The translations under genes were made by a program, and so were the position numbers. This document shows, piece after piece, positions 1-13,400 of a stretch of 64,000 nt of DNA. Origin of the DNA: Mimachlamys varia. Its lineage: Eukaryota > Mollusca > Bivalvia > Pectinida > Pectinidae. The stretch is taken from positions 34,160,229 through 34,224,228 of the forward strand of contig OX392533.1 in NCBI GenBank assembly GCA_947623455.1, in the 5' to 3' direction. The notes under the pieces are model-generated. The model was not told the origin of the DNA. It was given only the letters and a program-made list of their open reading frames with translations, and did not search any database. Every line of letters begins with the position of its first letter. Position 1 is the stretch's first letter.

Positions 1-222
1 TCCTTAAATTCCTCCATTTTTGTCAGATTGATAAAGTGTAAATACGGGCATTTGGCAGTTTTACGTAACTGTATTTAAAGAGAACTGCGCAAAAAGTTGC
101 TTCGCCTATCAATTTACTACTTTAGATTGAACGATTGAACAAATTACTTCTTGCCAGAAGAAACTACAGGCCGTAGAAACTGGCCATCAGAGTCAGTGGT
201 GGCACAAAGTATGATACAGTGA

Positions 223-251
223 ACACAGGGACCTGAGAATTGGTTACAGCC
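223..251 (+). repeat. Solo terminal inverted repeat of a CACAGGGACCTG MITE
   Basis: The segment reads ACACAGGGACCTGAG followed by GGTTACAGC. It matches the outer end of the complete palindromic element at 43154-43347. Only one end is present, so it is a remnant, and it runs directly into an S1 SINE fragment. Confidence 0.6.
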
Positions 252-264
252 AGTTTTCATTGAA

Positions 265-420
265 CGACTGGTTTGCCCGTTGTCAGTATGTGACCAGGTA
301 GTGTGTTCTGCTTGGGGACTTAGGCATTACCTTTCAGTGTGGTAGCACTTTAAATCGGCAAAACATGTGAGATTTGTACGAACATATCCCAGCCTCCCGA
401 ATAAATATGCTCTCAACACA
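265..420 (+). mobile_element. S1 SINE fragment (body, 5' and 3' truncated)
   Basis: It contains the S1 body landmarks in order: GCCCGTTGTCAGTAT, GTGTTCTGCTTGGGG, CAGTGTGGTAGCACTTTAAATC and CCCAGCCTCCCGAATA. The same order is seen at 4900-5090 and on the minus strand at 27595-27815. It lacks the tRNA-like head and the GGACGTAAA tail. Confidence 0.65.
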
Positions 421-1139
421 ATCTGATTAAAATCTTCAGTGAAGCTTGGGGCCAAAAGGTGGGACTCCAAATATTCTAAACTAATGGAGAAGCAAAAGGC
501 TTAGTTGCGTAAAACCTCTTTAATTGATTAATTAGAGGTCAACTGAATCTAATTCTGAATAAGAATTAATTGCCCCCCTCCAATGATCGCAAGTTTAAAT
601 GTGGTTAAATTCACCAAGGCATGAAGGAGTAGCATTTTGAAAGGAAAGTTAACCTGCGGCGGACTGACGAAGCACTATGGCAATTAAAGACGATCTAAAA
701 ATGTATTGGCACAAAATATCCAGGGAATTAGAAGTTTCCCGAACAACGATATCACCGTTAACATTACATCGAGCTGACTACTTGCGCGTGTAAACATGAT
801 ACGCACGTATACACTACTGTTAAGCAAGGCATATAACGATCGAGTTTTAGAAAAAGATTACGTAACACACCCATACAATATGTATACTGCAACTTAATAG
901 GTTTCCGGATGAATAGCGAACGCTGTAAATTATTCAGTTGATGTTGCAGAAATACATTATATTTGTTTTTACGCTCCGGAAATTTTTCATGTTCGGCATA
1001 ATTTATATGAATATTTGCTCAGTTTGTGGGAAAGAGTGTCATCTTGTATGCGGGCATTTGTTTTATTTTGGATGATTGATGAAAAACAATTTTTTTGGGG
1101 GGAAACATTTTTTTGCTTGGGCTTCATTCGAAGGATCTA

Positions 1140-1550
1140 AATGTATTTGCAGTGCAATCTGATTAAAATCATATATTGATCTCCAAGGCATTCGATCTGT
1201 TATCTTCTCTCTGCTGCGTCAATATCTGAGGAACCCCATAGGGGGTCACGTTCACATGACCTTTTGCAATGCAAATAACTACTTTCAGAATCTAAAATGT
1301 GGATTTTTGTGGCGATAAAGCTTCCATAATCGTGTTTGTACGGTTAGTCTTTTCGTCACAAATGGTAAATGTGGAATATTGTGACGACTTGACTACTGCA
1401 AGATGACCGTGTCATTAAAAAATTCTTAAAGGGGCAGTTAAGCGAAGTTTGTTTACCCCATGGGATGTCCTCAGATCTTGACGTAACAGAGAGAGGTTTA
1501 CGAAATGGCGCGGAAATCAAGATACGATATTAATCCGACTGACTTTAACT
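1140..1550. repeat. R2 interspersed repeat, two degraded pieces
   Basis: Pieces at about 1140-1335 and 1431-1550 share CAATCTGATTAAAATCATAT, CTGCTGCGTCAATAT, CATAGGGGGTCACG and ATGACCTTTTGCA with the longer copy at 8490-8745, which is in the opposite orientation. I see no coding potential and no clear termini. Confidence 0.55.
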
Positions 1551-1974
1551 TGCAATACATGTGTTTACGAAGAGCCTATCATTTCCGAGATATTAGCTAT
1601 TTGAGTAACGCGATTCATTCGTGATCTTTCCCTTTTGACTCAATTATCGTGAAAGTTGTCATAACAATATATTGCATTCTACTCTCCGCTGTTTCTGAGA
1701 TTACAAAAAAAAACATAGGTCTCTTATTACGAAGTTAAATGTTACATTGTAGACTAAATTTTCTGAAAGTATTGCACACATTTTAATTTTATTCAAAATA
1801 GTATAGCCGTAGCATTTATTTGAGCTTATCAGACGTAGGAACTCTCTCCCGCTTGATGATCAAATGCATATATGAACAAGTTTCTAATTATAATGAGGAC
1901 CATTTGGCAAGGTATCTCAGTGATCGAAATTTTGTAAAGGTTTAAATATCTTACACTCCGTCTCATCGTGGTGA

Positions 1975-2345
1975 ATCAATACCCTGTATGAAGTTCAAGA
2001 CCCAGAACAGATATTTTCGTACATGTAGGTCAAAGGTCAAAATGTATGTCAGTGTGAACTACTTTTGATAAAACCACCTCTCCAAGCTGAACTTCATAGT
2101 ATGACGTTCAAGTGCCTTAAAGTGTAGGAGACATACTGGATAAATGCTTTCTTCGATGTAGATCAAAAGTCAAAATGTACATGTAGGTCACTCGACTTTT
2201 AATATAAAAGACATTGCCCCACCGAGGTGAAAATATACCTGAAGAATGAAGTCCCAGTGAAAAGTGTTGTAGGAAAAAAGAACCCAGACAAGAAAGCAGA
2301 AGGACGGACGGTTACAACTAAAAAATATAGTCCTAACGGTTTCCA
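1975..2345. repeat. Possible degenerate two-unit repeat
   Basis: The phrase GTAGGTCAAAGGTCAAAATGTA near 2027-2047 is echoed by GTAGATCAAAAGTCAAAATGTA near 2158-2180, and GAAGTTCAAG / GACGTTCAAG also recur. This suggests a diverged direct repeat of about 130 bp. No family was recognised. Confidence 0.3.
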
Positions 2346-2357
2346 GTGAGGGCACTG

Positions 2358-2500
2358 TTAACCAACATAGTTTCGCCTGTGTTTACTTTTCGCGGTGGAA
2401 TAAATTTCGCGAAAAATAATCGCCGCGAAACAGTTTCAATCAGAGATATGCCAACTGTACTGACCATAGTGTTGTTAATATGACTTTATTTATCGCGAAA
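2358..2500. repeat. TTTCGCGG-rich interspersed repeat remnant
   Basis: Alternating forward and reverse copies of TTTCGCG / CGCGAAA (around 2396, 2407, 2422 and 2493) are concentrated in AT-rich sequence. This is a pattern I associate with molluscan interspersed repeats. The boundaries are uncertain. Confidence 0.3.
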
Positions 2501-4306
2501 TAGTAGTTTCAAATAAAAATGCAAAATTAGGTCACCTGGAAAAAGTTGGCTAATAGTTCAATACAAAAAACTACAACAACTGTGAACCTTTACTTGTGGT
2601 AGAAAAAATTGATAAGACGTTACACAAATGTCGTTTTCGTCATTGAAAGAGATGTCGGGTTTTCATACTTATCTCGACAAACAACTCCAGGCATCTATAT
2701 GATCTACATTTTCGGTCCTTAGCCTGACAAAAAAAAACCTTGCGGAAATAATACTGAACACATTACAGATTATATAGATATATGTTAAGAGTTTTATTAT
2801 TGTTTTAGCTTGTTCCAAACTCCTCTTTGTATTATTTTTGAATAAAAATATATACCTCAAGTTTATTTCGATGTGGTTAAATTTGAACTGCTGATGATTG
2901 TCATAAGTTAACCTCTGATGTACATAACTAAGTCGGATAGTTGCATAAAAGATAATATGCTTAATTGAATCACTTAAAATCAACAGTACATACTATAATA
3001 ACTAAGTAAAGTACACTCATTTAAATGTTTAACTGCTGTAATTGTTGAAAGTAGAAAACAAAAACATAAATACTCCTGAAACAAGACGTTTTCATGCAAG
3101 GTTATTGCAATGAATCTGCTAATTAAATTTAAATCTTGGATTTTTCATTTATATTTGTACGGGTGGTGCTATGGATGTTACGCAAGAGAAGGTCTTCGCA
3201 CGACTCCATATGTCGTGCTCAACTGCCATAGTATACTATTCCTCAAACATCAGAAGTCTCTACAAGGGAACTTCCAGACGAATACCCCTTAAGTAATAAT
3301 ATACAATATCTGATATGGCGCCCTATTTAGATAACATACGCCACTCTAACGCGCTTTACAGTACATAGATATACAATTATTATACATTCAATACAATTAA
3401 CACATAATTCTATAATAAACATTTCTGCGGAGTTCGCCTTATCAGGCGCTAACTACTTGTCCTATACCACCTGGATAATATCTTCATATGTGTGTACGCT
3501 GGAGATGAATTAAAGGACTCACACAACTAAATCAGCCTATCACGAAGTGTTTCATACGTTTGTAGTCCCTACTGAAAATTTCTTCCGGCTAAGTACAGTG
3601 ATTCTGAGTAATTCAAATAGGTAATTATTGACCTATTTTGCATTGAATGAAATCTGTAGATATTTAACTTTACAAAAATATATACTTTTGGTAGATTTTG
3701 ATTTGTGATGGCGGATTGATATGGGGTCAAAAGTCAGTGGGTGTTCCCGTCCCATTTCACTGATTTGACATGCAAATTTCCGGTTGTCCGAAGCAGACGC
3801 CTGTAGCGAGCTAATATGCCAGTAAACTCCTCATAAAATGTCCCTTGAAGCCTTTGTCATGTATGTTTCTGTGAATTTAGGCAGTTTTCACAAGTGTTGA
3901 ACTTCAAATATTAAAGTTATTAGCTCGAAAGCTTAGTAATAACATATAGTATATTATTTAGTTATGTGAGTCCTAAACGTTATTGACAGATCTCTTAATA
4001 AGTTGTCTAGTCATAACCAATTCTAATTTTTGTCATAATATAGGTCCTCCAAACACATAAGAAACCCATCATGGACAAACACAGCGGAACCCTTTCTGAC
4101 GTGTGAATGTTTATCCAGCGTATCGCGATGCTATTGAAGACATTTTTATGAGTGATTAATTATTTACTTGACTACGATCCTCGGATGGTTATTATTGGAA
4201 ACATATATTATGAACGAGGTATTGAAATCATAAATAATGCACAAGTAGTTACACTAGATGCGCAGTGTACGGAATCCTATCCAAAGTTCGACTCTCGTCT
4301 AATGAA

Positions 4307-4336
4307 TATATAAATATACCATTAACGTTTGCCAGT
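4307..4336 (+). promoter_or_regulatory. Candidate core promoter (TATA box and initiator) of the SRCR gene
   Basis: TATATAAAT occupies 4307-4315. An initiator-like CCAGTCA follows, with its A at 4334, about 27 bases downstream, which is the normal spacing. The inferred 5' leader would be about 54 bases and leads to the ATG at 4388 in exon 1. The match of TATA, initiator, ATG and strong donor in 140 bases is what makes this more than a chance TATA. Confidence 0.5.
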
Positions 4337-4387
4337 CACTTATTAGTTTGCTTAGAACACCCCGAAGTCGCTCATCTAATAAACGGA

Positions 4388-4440
4388 ATGAAAGTAGTTG
4401 CTAAAATGGCGAATACTTCAACAAAACTGGCAAAGTTAAG
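4388..4440 (+). CDS. SRCR gene exon 1: start of signal peptide
   Basis: It encodes [17 protein letters not shown] plus two bases (AG). A strong donor AAG|GTAAGA follows at 4441. The phase (two bases) is exactly what exon 2 needs: AG plus T gives Ser. The joined sequence has a lysine-containing n-region, then [12 protein letters not shown], then a T-A-S cleavage-like site before Asp34. That fit is the main evidence that this distant exon belongs to the gene. Confidence 0.6.
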
Positions 4441-7400
4441 GTAAGAAAATTGATATTACATTTGACCAATTCACGAGACTAGAATTTTAAATTACGGTTT
4501 CGATCTCCAGCTGACACACATATGGATATTTTAGCCAGGTGGTATATGACAAGTAGTTAGCGCCTGCTAAGGCAGCTCCTCAAACGAACTCCTCAGAATT
4601 GTATAAGATTTTTTAATTGTATATCTATGTACCGTAAAGGCGCTTTAGAGTGGCTTATGTTAGCTAGATAGGGCACTATATCAAATGTTGTATATTATTA
4701 TGTGGATAATATTCGGTGGTTAAGTGGTCTGCATTACTCGAAAAAAAATTTTTCAACATCCTAAGAACAACCATGACCATATCAGGTTTAGGTTTTGTGT
4801 TACGTCGCCCGGTGAGGAAGACTATGAGTTCGATCTGTCCCCAGGCCGCGACATACCAGAATCTCAAACAATGGTAGTTACTACTCTCTGCTTGTATTAT
4901 GGGAGTAAAACGAAAAGCTCGCCCGTTGTCAGTATAATTATTGGCGATGCGGGATGTTCTGCTGGAGGACTTCGGCAGTAACTTCAGTGTGGTACATCTT
5001 ATAGCACTTAAAATCGTCAAACGAACCGGATAATCACAAGAAAACTTGAAAAAACATACGGCAGCCTCCCAAATACATACCCCCCCGCCTCCAACATGGC
5101 ATTCACCGGGGGACTGTCCTAGAATGAATCTTGCCGTAAATAAGACGTAAATAAGACGTAAAAAACAATCAAACTTTTCAAGAGTAAAGGGCATTTAAGG
5201 ACGGAGGTTTACGATCCATCAACAGCTAAGGACAGTTGGCCTCACGATTTCAGTGCGAGTTTATGTTGATGATTGTACGGACATTTTGGAGAATTCTCCT
5301 GAAGTCTTACATCCCACCTGGTCCAATACAAAACTACCTATGCGACTTAACAAGAAACGTACACCTCCATAGTACATGGATAGACTAACTCTCATACAAG
5401 GAGCCGTAAAGCATGGCATTAACCCTTGCGATATCTTGTATCCCGAAAAAGCCATTGTGTATTTAATTATAAGCGATTGTTTCTATCAATTAACATCGCC
5501 AATAGCAAATTTTACAAGGAGCGCACTATCGTATTATGTTGAATTTTTTAGTTGTATCTTGACAAACTTAAAAAATCTGATCAAAATAATTTCTTGATCT
5601 CAGCTCCGCGTCGTAATGTAAAAGTCTGTCTAATGTGCCGTGATAAAGGGGTATTAAGGTGACGTTTTGCATTATGGTTGCCATGTTTGTCTCATTAGAA
5701 ATATTCTGTATCTTTAAGTGATATGAAGATGGATGTTTTTGAGTATGCTCATTTGTCAATACAGTGTGACCGGTAGGAGTGTTCTTCTAGGAGCCTTCTG
5801 CACTGCAGTGTGGTAGCACTTCAGATCGGCAACATACCCGGGCTACCGCGAGGAGGCTTACACGAACACAATATGATTAAAAGCATATCTTGATCACTGC
5901 GCCGTTCCGTAAACTTCTCTCGTGTGTTTGCTTGGTGTGATTGACAATAATACTCGGTTCTCATTTTGAGAACTTGATGTTGACTTGGATGTGACAAAGA
6001 TTTACATAGCGGGTGTCGTCGATGAAGCAGAAGACGCATACTCTTCCAGAATACCTGGTATTATTCTCTTGTACTTTTACAAGAGTCTCCATGTAAATCT
6101 TTCCTTTGTTCATAGTTTGCCCGTAGTTTAATCTATTTTTGAGTTCGGATTATGATTTTGTTAACGCTTCGGTATTCTCTTATTCATAATTAGCCAATTT
6201 TAGCAAATTTTACACAATATACACATTTTCGTAGTACACGATTTGAAATTATACAGAACTAGTTTATTTTTTCTTCTAAATTCATAAGTTAAAGGGGTTT
6301 TACGCACCTGGCCTCTGCTTCTACATTAGTTTAGAAATTTTGGATTCCCACCTTTCGGCCCCTAGCATCACTGAAGAGTCGTTAAAGGACCGAAAAAGCT
6401 GTATGATGCAGTTTAATTCAATTTTTCGGCATACTGTATCTATTACTAAATTTAAGAGGAGCAGCATACATTGTATGTGTGTGTTACGTCATGTAAATAT
6501 CCACCTTCGGTTTTTCAACCAAAACCTCGGATTCCAGGCAGCCTAGTAAACCATTACATACGTGTAACGTGATACATTTGGTATTGGCTGAAAGATAAAA
6601 GTTTCACCTTTAAAATGAGGCATACATGTAAAATAATTATATCTGACAATCATTATCAAAGAGGCATAGGCCCGTGTCTAGCCCCTGTGCTTGGAATCAA
6701 TATAACAGTCTAAGTGAAATATGGTGTCTGGAGTTGGCGTTTATAATGCAACAAGTTTCGTATGTCTGAGGTTTCAGTCAACTCCAATGCGGCAGTTCTA
6801 GTTTGATACATTGCTTTTCATGTTGTTAATTTCTACAGGTGCAATTTACCTACAAGTGTAAGTATCTTCCATTATTTTATTTGTGCGTTCAGGGTATACC
6901 AGAGGGAAAAAGCTGAAACCTTGTATTCAAATGCCATGCACGTGTGTGTGTGCAATGTGATAGCAGTTTAAATCTGCGAAAGATCAAGAACGTCCTCCCA
7001 AATACAAACGCTTTCAAAGCCCACATCACATTCTCATAGAAACTGTCTGTCCCTAAATTACCGTAGCTGTTAATAGGACGTAATAATAATCAAACCATAC
7101 AAAATCCTCGTATTAGACTATGTGGACCGAGACAAGGCGCCTAGAGCATGTACAGTTGTACCCAATGTCTTACATGTAACCTCTGTGCCCTTCAAGCGCT
7201 GTCATACACAATTGCGATTGCAGGTAAAAGAGTATATGTCACAGTTCACTGGTCTATTGAATTGCTACAGGAGGGAATTCTCAATTAGTATCGACAGTTA
7301 ACATCTGCTCATTTTATTTGGTCGTATAATACACAAAAAGAGTTACCAATTAAAAGAAGTCAACTTTATGGATGAACCAAATTTATTATTAAAACCTAAG

Positions 7401-10400
7401 ACGGGAAGTCACTGTTCTATGTTAATTAATGTCACCTGTCCGAGAGGTATTTAAGCTTGTGTCACGGTGCGTGCTATCGTTATTTTTTTTAAAACCATAT
7501 TTGCGATAAACAACGAAGACAATTTTTAGCAGATCTGGTCTGAAGCATCAAGTTGTTTAAACAGTGATGCTCCCCCTTTCCCCATAGGCCTTACAGGCAG
7601 GGTCAAATAGGGGAAATATTATTTTGAGCATTTCGAAGGGAGTTTTCAATGAGAAATTTACCGCTGATTAATTTCCTTTTTTATACGCTCGTCAGAAATT
7701 ATGTAGAAATAAATAAGAGAATACTGAAGCGTTAACATAATCATAATCCAACCTCAAAATCGATTAAGCCAGGGACTAAATATGAACAAAGGAAAGATTC
7801 ACATGGAGACCCTTGCAAAAGTACTAGATAATACAACCAGGTGTTCCGGAAGAGTAAGCGTCTTTTGCTTCATCGACGACAAAATGCATTTAAACTTTTT
7901 TTATCAAGATCTTCTCCTACAGTTTCCAACCGATATCATTTAAACTTGCTAAGATTAACAATCATGACGCGAAGTTGTGTTTTCCTGAATGGCAGTTTGA
8001 TTTGACATTATTGACTTGGCCATTTGGAACTTTGTATTTGATGCAATTTTTGGCATTATATTATAAAACGTCATAACCTTTTGGGGTTTTTTCAATTCCT
8101 CTAAAATTTGGTATAATGGTACTCCGAAAAGCTATAATATTTAACATATATTACGGGTTTGTTTAGTTATTTAAATTTTGTCGCGTAACACCATTGCATA
8201 GTTGCAATTGCAAAAAAAAAAAAACCATTATATAGAAAATGCATTTCTGTCGTAAACAGTTGTTTGTCCAGAGATCTTCTAAAGTTTTCAACTGATATCT
8301 TTCAAACTTGCTAAGCTTAATCATCATGCCATGAATTTGTTTTCTTGAATGGCAGTTTGATTCGACAATATTTATGGCGCGGGGACTTCGTATTTGATGC
8401 AATTTCGGATATTATGTAGAAAGTGGCAGAACCTTTTTTCTGTTTCCCAATCTAATTAAAATACAGGTCCTTATTCTCGTTTTACAAGGATCTGACAACA
8501 TTCCGTAAGAGGTCACATTACTTCACATGCACTTTTTGGTGAAGACATGACTAAACGGATAAAAGCGATTATGCAAACCTTGTCGCCTCCAAATTTCAAG
8601 TCGAGATTCTGAAAGTAGTAATTTGATTGGCTTATGCAAAAGGTCATCGGGACGTGACCCCCTATAGGATTTTTTTTTCATATCTTAACGCAGCTGAAAA
8701 GTTTACGGAACGGCACGGGGATCAAGATATGATTTTAATCAGAGTGTCTGTTTCTATCCCGTTATAAGTCCGATAGTGTATAACGGGCGTATCATGCCTC
8801 CGTTTGCTTTGAGTAAATATAATGGGCCAAATAATGTCAAAAGATTTAGTTTAGATTGTCAAGACCAGGTTCTGCTAAACAAACAAGGAGGAAATATGAT
8901 GCTGTGAAAAGTTTTTGCCTTCTTTATAGAGCAATTTCTGTACCTTGCCTCACACCCGAAGAAAACGTCTATCATCAAGATAAAAATATAGGCCATGTGA
9001 GGTTTTTTATTCGTTAAAGCAATAATTTGAGGGGAAATGTTGAGATGCTAGATATAACAACTAGAATCGGCTGGAGGACGAAATCCATTGATTCGTAAAA
9101 AGGTACATTGGAGTCTTATATTTTCCTATTTGTCTGAACAATTTTCTTGTTCTGATTGTCTCTCTTGACGCTATGGTCAAGTCCAATCTGATTAAATCAT
9201 ATGATGATAACTGCTCCGTTCCGTTCATTTAACTTTTTTCTGCTGCGTCAAGGTGTTCCGAAGAATAAGCGTCTTCTGCTTCATCGACAACACCTGCCAT
9301 ATAAATCTTGGTCACACTCAAGTAAATATAAAGTCGTCAAAATGAGAACCGAGTCATTGTCAATCTGAACAAGTCAGCATACTAATGAGCATACTCAAAA
9401 ACGTCCATCTTCATATCGCACAAAGATAAAGAATATTTTTCAATGAGAAAAACATGGCTGCCATAAAAGTTGCCCATAATTCATATCAACTTCCCTCTCT
9501 TGAATTGTTGATTGTCAGCAATCGATCGACATCGATCACGAAAAGTACAACATTACTAAAGCAGAAATATTTATTAGGCGATTAATTGTTGCAGAAAAAA
9601 TATAAAACAATGTGTAACAATGCGACACTACTTAAACATGTATTACCATTAAAGAGCTTCGTTGTTCTGGCGCCCTGGATCTACGCTCTTAATAAAATCC
9701 AAAGTCCATAAAGTGTTTTAAATTCTTTACAAAACACATACTTGCTTGCTTGAATTAAATAAACCTAAATGTGTATTTTATAACATTTCAGTGTTATTGT
9801 AATTTGGGCTTTCGGCGTTTGCCCCATTACTGCCTCCGATTATCAGTTTGATACCGATTTGAGAAGATTAGCATATTACACTGCATCACCTTACGGTCTG
9901 CTCCAATGTGCAAATTTGTGTACGCTTGACGGACGATGCAACTCTATCAACTACCACACAAAATCCCTCACTTGTGAGCTTGTAGAAGAATCTTCAGGCC
10001 TTGTATCCAACTCCGCAGAATGGATTTCCACCTCTGATATGACGTTTGTAAGTAACGCAGTTTGTACATACCATTGATACATTTTGTTAATTGATATATT
10101 ACTAAAACGTCTTGAAGGCCTGTGTTGCTCACCTAGACGACTTCCTTTCCCTTGGGAACAAACTATTTCCCAGCTTAAAGCAATTTTTCTTTTCCAGAAA
10201 CCAGTTTTGGTTTTGAATTTGTTCTGCAAACTTTCCATTTGTTTGAAAATTCAGTTCCGAATTAGGTTTAAACCGAAACTGAATTTTATATTGATTGCTA
10301 GTTAACTTATAGCAAGACAGCGGATTCTACGCTACTACAGGATATATTGTCATGAAACATGGTGACTGCAACGATGTTTTTTTTAATACTGAAGGCGTTA

Positions 10401-13400
10401 CTTTATTTTACTAGATGATAACATAATGTTACTTCACAGTCCAGAATGATGCAGTAGAGGTAGAAGATACAGGTTTTGCAGGGCAACCTTCAGTTCGAGG
10501 ATTACTAGTACAATTATTATTACTACAGTATGACAGACTTGTTGTCATTTTTATTATTTAGTTAATTATACATTATAAAATATTAAAAGATTCTTAGTTA
10601 TTTTGTTTTTCGTTACCCTGGCTTATAATCCGATCATAAAAAACGATGTATAATCGAAATTTTACTTACAGGACATGCATGGGGCTTGTGAAAACGTACA
10701 AATAGATGTGACCAATATTTGTGTTCCTCTCAGAAATGGAGGTCATGTACAAGTAAAAAAGCGTGAGTATATTCAAAATTGTGCCTGAATCTAATATGTA
10801 ACGAACATCGATGCAATGGGCTATTTCCATGCTTGCGATAATGATTTAATTAGAGCAATGACGACACATGTAAAAGATTATTTGTAAATGCATCTCTTGG
10901 TAATTCTAAATAATTGCTTGGTATACATGCACTCTTAACTTAACAACCTTTTCTTTAGACTGTTTGGCTTTCTCACCTTCGATCAATACATTTACAAATA
11001 CGAGAATTGTTGGCAAGAATGACAAGGTCAACTGTAATTTAGACCGTAGCAACTACACAGTTACATGCCTGCCGAACGGCGAATGGTCACCACCTGCTTG
11101 TCTAATAGGTGAGTGTTTCAGTCAGATTCAAATTTGCGGTCACTAGTTAAGTCCCTGACCAAGAGTAATTGAAAAAACTATCGCTGAAGAATACACTTTC
11201 CTGTAGGGGGGGGGGGGGGGTACATGTATTTGAATGACGTAACACAGACACATGCTGCATTTTTTAAATAAAAAAAAACGGAGAATACCAAAGCGTCAAC
11301 AAAACCATAAGCCGAACTCAAAATCGATTAAACTAGAGACAAAATAGGAACAAAGGAAAGATTTACATGGAGACTCTCGTAAAAGCAAAAGAGCATAAGA
11401 TCAGGTGTTCCAGAAGTGTAGGTGTCTTCTGCTTCATCGACGACACCCGCCATGTAAATATTGGTCACATCCAAGAAAGGCCCAATCGTCAAAATGAGAA
11501 CTGAGTCATTGTCATCACAACAAATAGGCAAACTCAGAAACGTCCATCTTCATATCACAGAGATAAAGAATATTTCTCGATGACATCAAGATGGCGATCA
11601 TAAAACTTGCTAATAGTCTTCATCAACCTGCATCTTTCGAATCCTTGTGCCGTACTTTTCTTTGTCAGCAGTTGACATCTATCACGAAAATCTTGATATT
11701 CAGAACAAGCCCTAGAATAACGAATCAACGGCGACAATAAAATACCTACAGGCCAGGACATATAAATGTACAGTCCATATTCCCTACGTTTCATTCAGTA
11801 TATAAAAGGAAAACTTTCCAAAATTTGGTGACCTATTATCAGTATTATATGACTGGTAGAAACAATTGTGCTGAGCGCCTTTGTCATCGCATTTTGATGA
11901 GATAGATCTATGAAATCGGCATCGGGTCTTAAAAGGATGTTAGTATATGAAGCATCTTTATCCTGAATAATGACTTTACAGTATAATTATTCTTTTGCTA
12001 GATGACATCCGATTAGTAGGTGGGTCCAATCAGTACCAAGGTCGAATAGAGGTGCTCTATGAGGGACAATGGGGAACGGTTTGTGACGATTACTGGGACG
12101 ACCAAGATGCCAAAGTTGTTTGCAGACAACTAGGATACAGGTAAATGTTAACGTTGCAATAAAAAGAGCCAGCGTTTTAACATCTTCAATCGGTTTCCTT
12201 TATTTAGCTATTAATTCCAGTGGTACATTTTAGACCGTAAACGGAGCAATTTCACATCGGAATGTAGAGTTACTTTCCTGTAAATAAACGTATTTTAATG
12301 AATATAGAATCATGTATATATATATTTGAATTTTGATGCACATACTGCACATATATATTCTTAAAGTATTATAAAACGGAATAAACATAGTGACTGCATT
12401 CCTTAAATGCCCCTGCAGATCCTGTTAATAGGACGTAAACTAAAAATAATCCAAACCATATAAAAAGTATTGACACAAAATAACGATAAATGAATAAAAT
12501 CGAAAGAAATCGAACCAACATGGGAAACGAAATTGAATCGCTTCAGCTTTAGCTCCGGGAAGATGTCGCATACCTATGAACAGTTTATCTGATGAAGTGT
12601 CTGTCATTTTATACAATATACGATTATTCAAGCTCAATTTATCTTTCCTATGATACATTTTACAACCAACTCGCCTATTTATTTTTATTTGTTTGATGTG
12701 ATTTCATTTATGTTTGGTATAAAGGGCTTTTCCGATGAAAGTAATACAAAAACAAATTAATATCCAAATACACAAGCTCTAGGCACACCAAACCACATCG
12801 CATATACCAAGACGCCGTCCTTGAATGACCCTCTTGGCTGCTGTTATTACATGTAGGTTGTAAATACAATCTACTACCCAACCAACCACCAACCGAAATG
12901 GGGTGAATACAAGACCCTTTTTTGACCCCGGTATATTCGAATTTCCATCTTGGTTTTGTTCGAAGATGTTCTATTGAATAAAAGCGCAAAACTAAGGTAA
13001 ATGTTTGACGAAAATCGGTTTTTGTGGATAGCAAAGGGATATAGTTAATTGCAAATATATGCAGTCTTCTAAATGAGTTTTTTTAACCCATTCAATAACT
13101 CAAAAGTTGTTACATCTCATTGGTTTCATTGTAAAATAAGTCATACATTTTCTAAATAATTAATTTGATTTATTTTGTCCTGTTTATGCTTTATAATTGT
13201 TTTTGTGTGGTTTTAATGTATTTTTGAAAAGTTACATGGACACTTTTGTTTGGCCCTTAATAAGTCGATTTCGATGGGCCATCAACAGTACAAAATACTA
13301 ATACCCTACCTCCTTTGGTACCCTCTAAGAACACTTCGTTTAACCGAATACCTTAAGTTTTGCGTTTTTATTACAATAACCATCCTTCGATAAAATAAAA

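Larger units (their letters stand above)
1..4306. other. Non-coding region upstream of the SRCR gene
   Basis: No convincing exon was found on either strand; open frames here are short and lack family signatures. The stretch holds degraded interspersed repeats listed separately (223-251, 265-420, 1140-1550, 1975-2345, 2358-2500). I see nothing recognisable in 562-1130, 1551-1970 or 2520-4300, which are AT-rich. Confidence 0.6.
4441..9791 (+). other. Intron 1 of the SRCR gene (inferred), repeat-filled
   Basis: This 5.35-kb stretch contains no exon I can support. Much of it is S1, R1, RA and R2 repeat material, listed separately. If exon 1 is wrong, this is simply upstream non-coding DNA. Confidence 0.5.

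Noticed and set aside
4676..5194. 172-codon open frame on the minus strand
   Set aside because: It runs along the whole S1 SINE on the opposite strand, with no protein signature; the sequence is a repeat.
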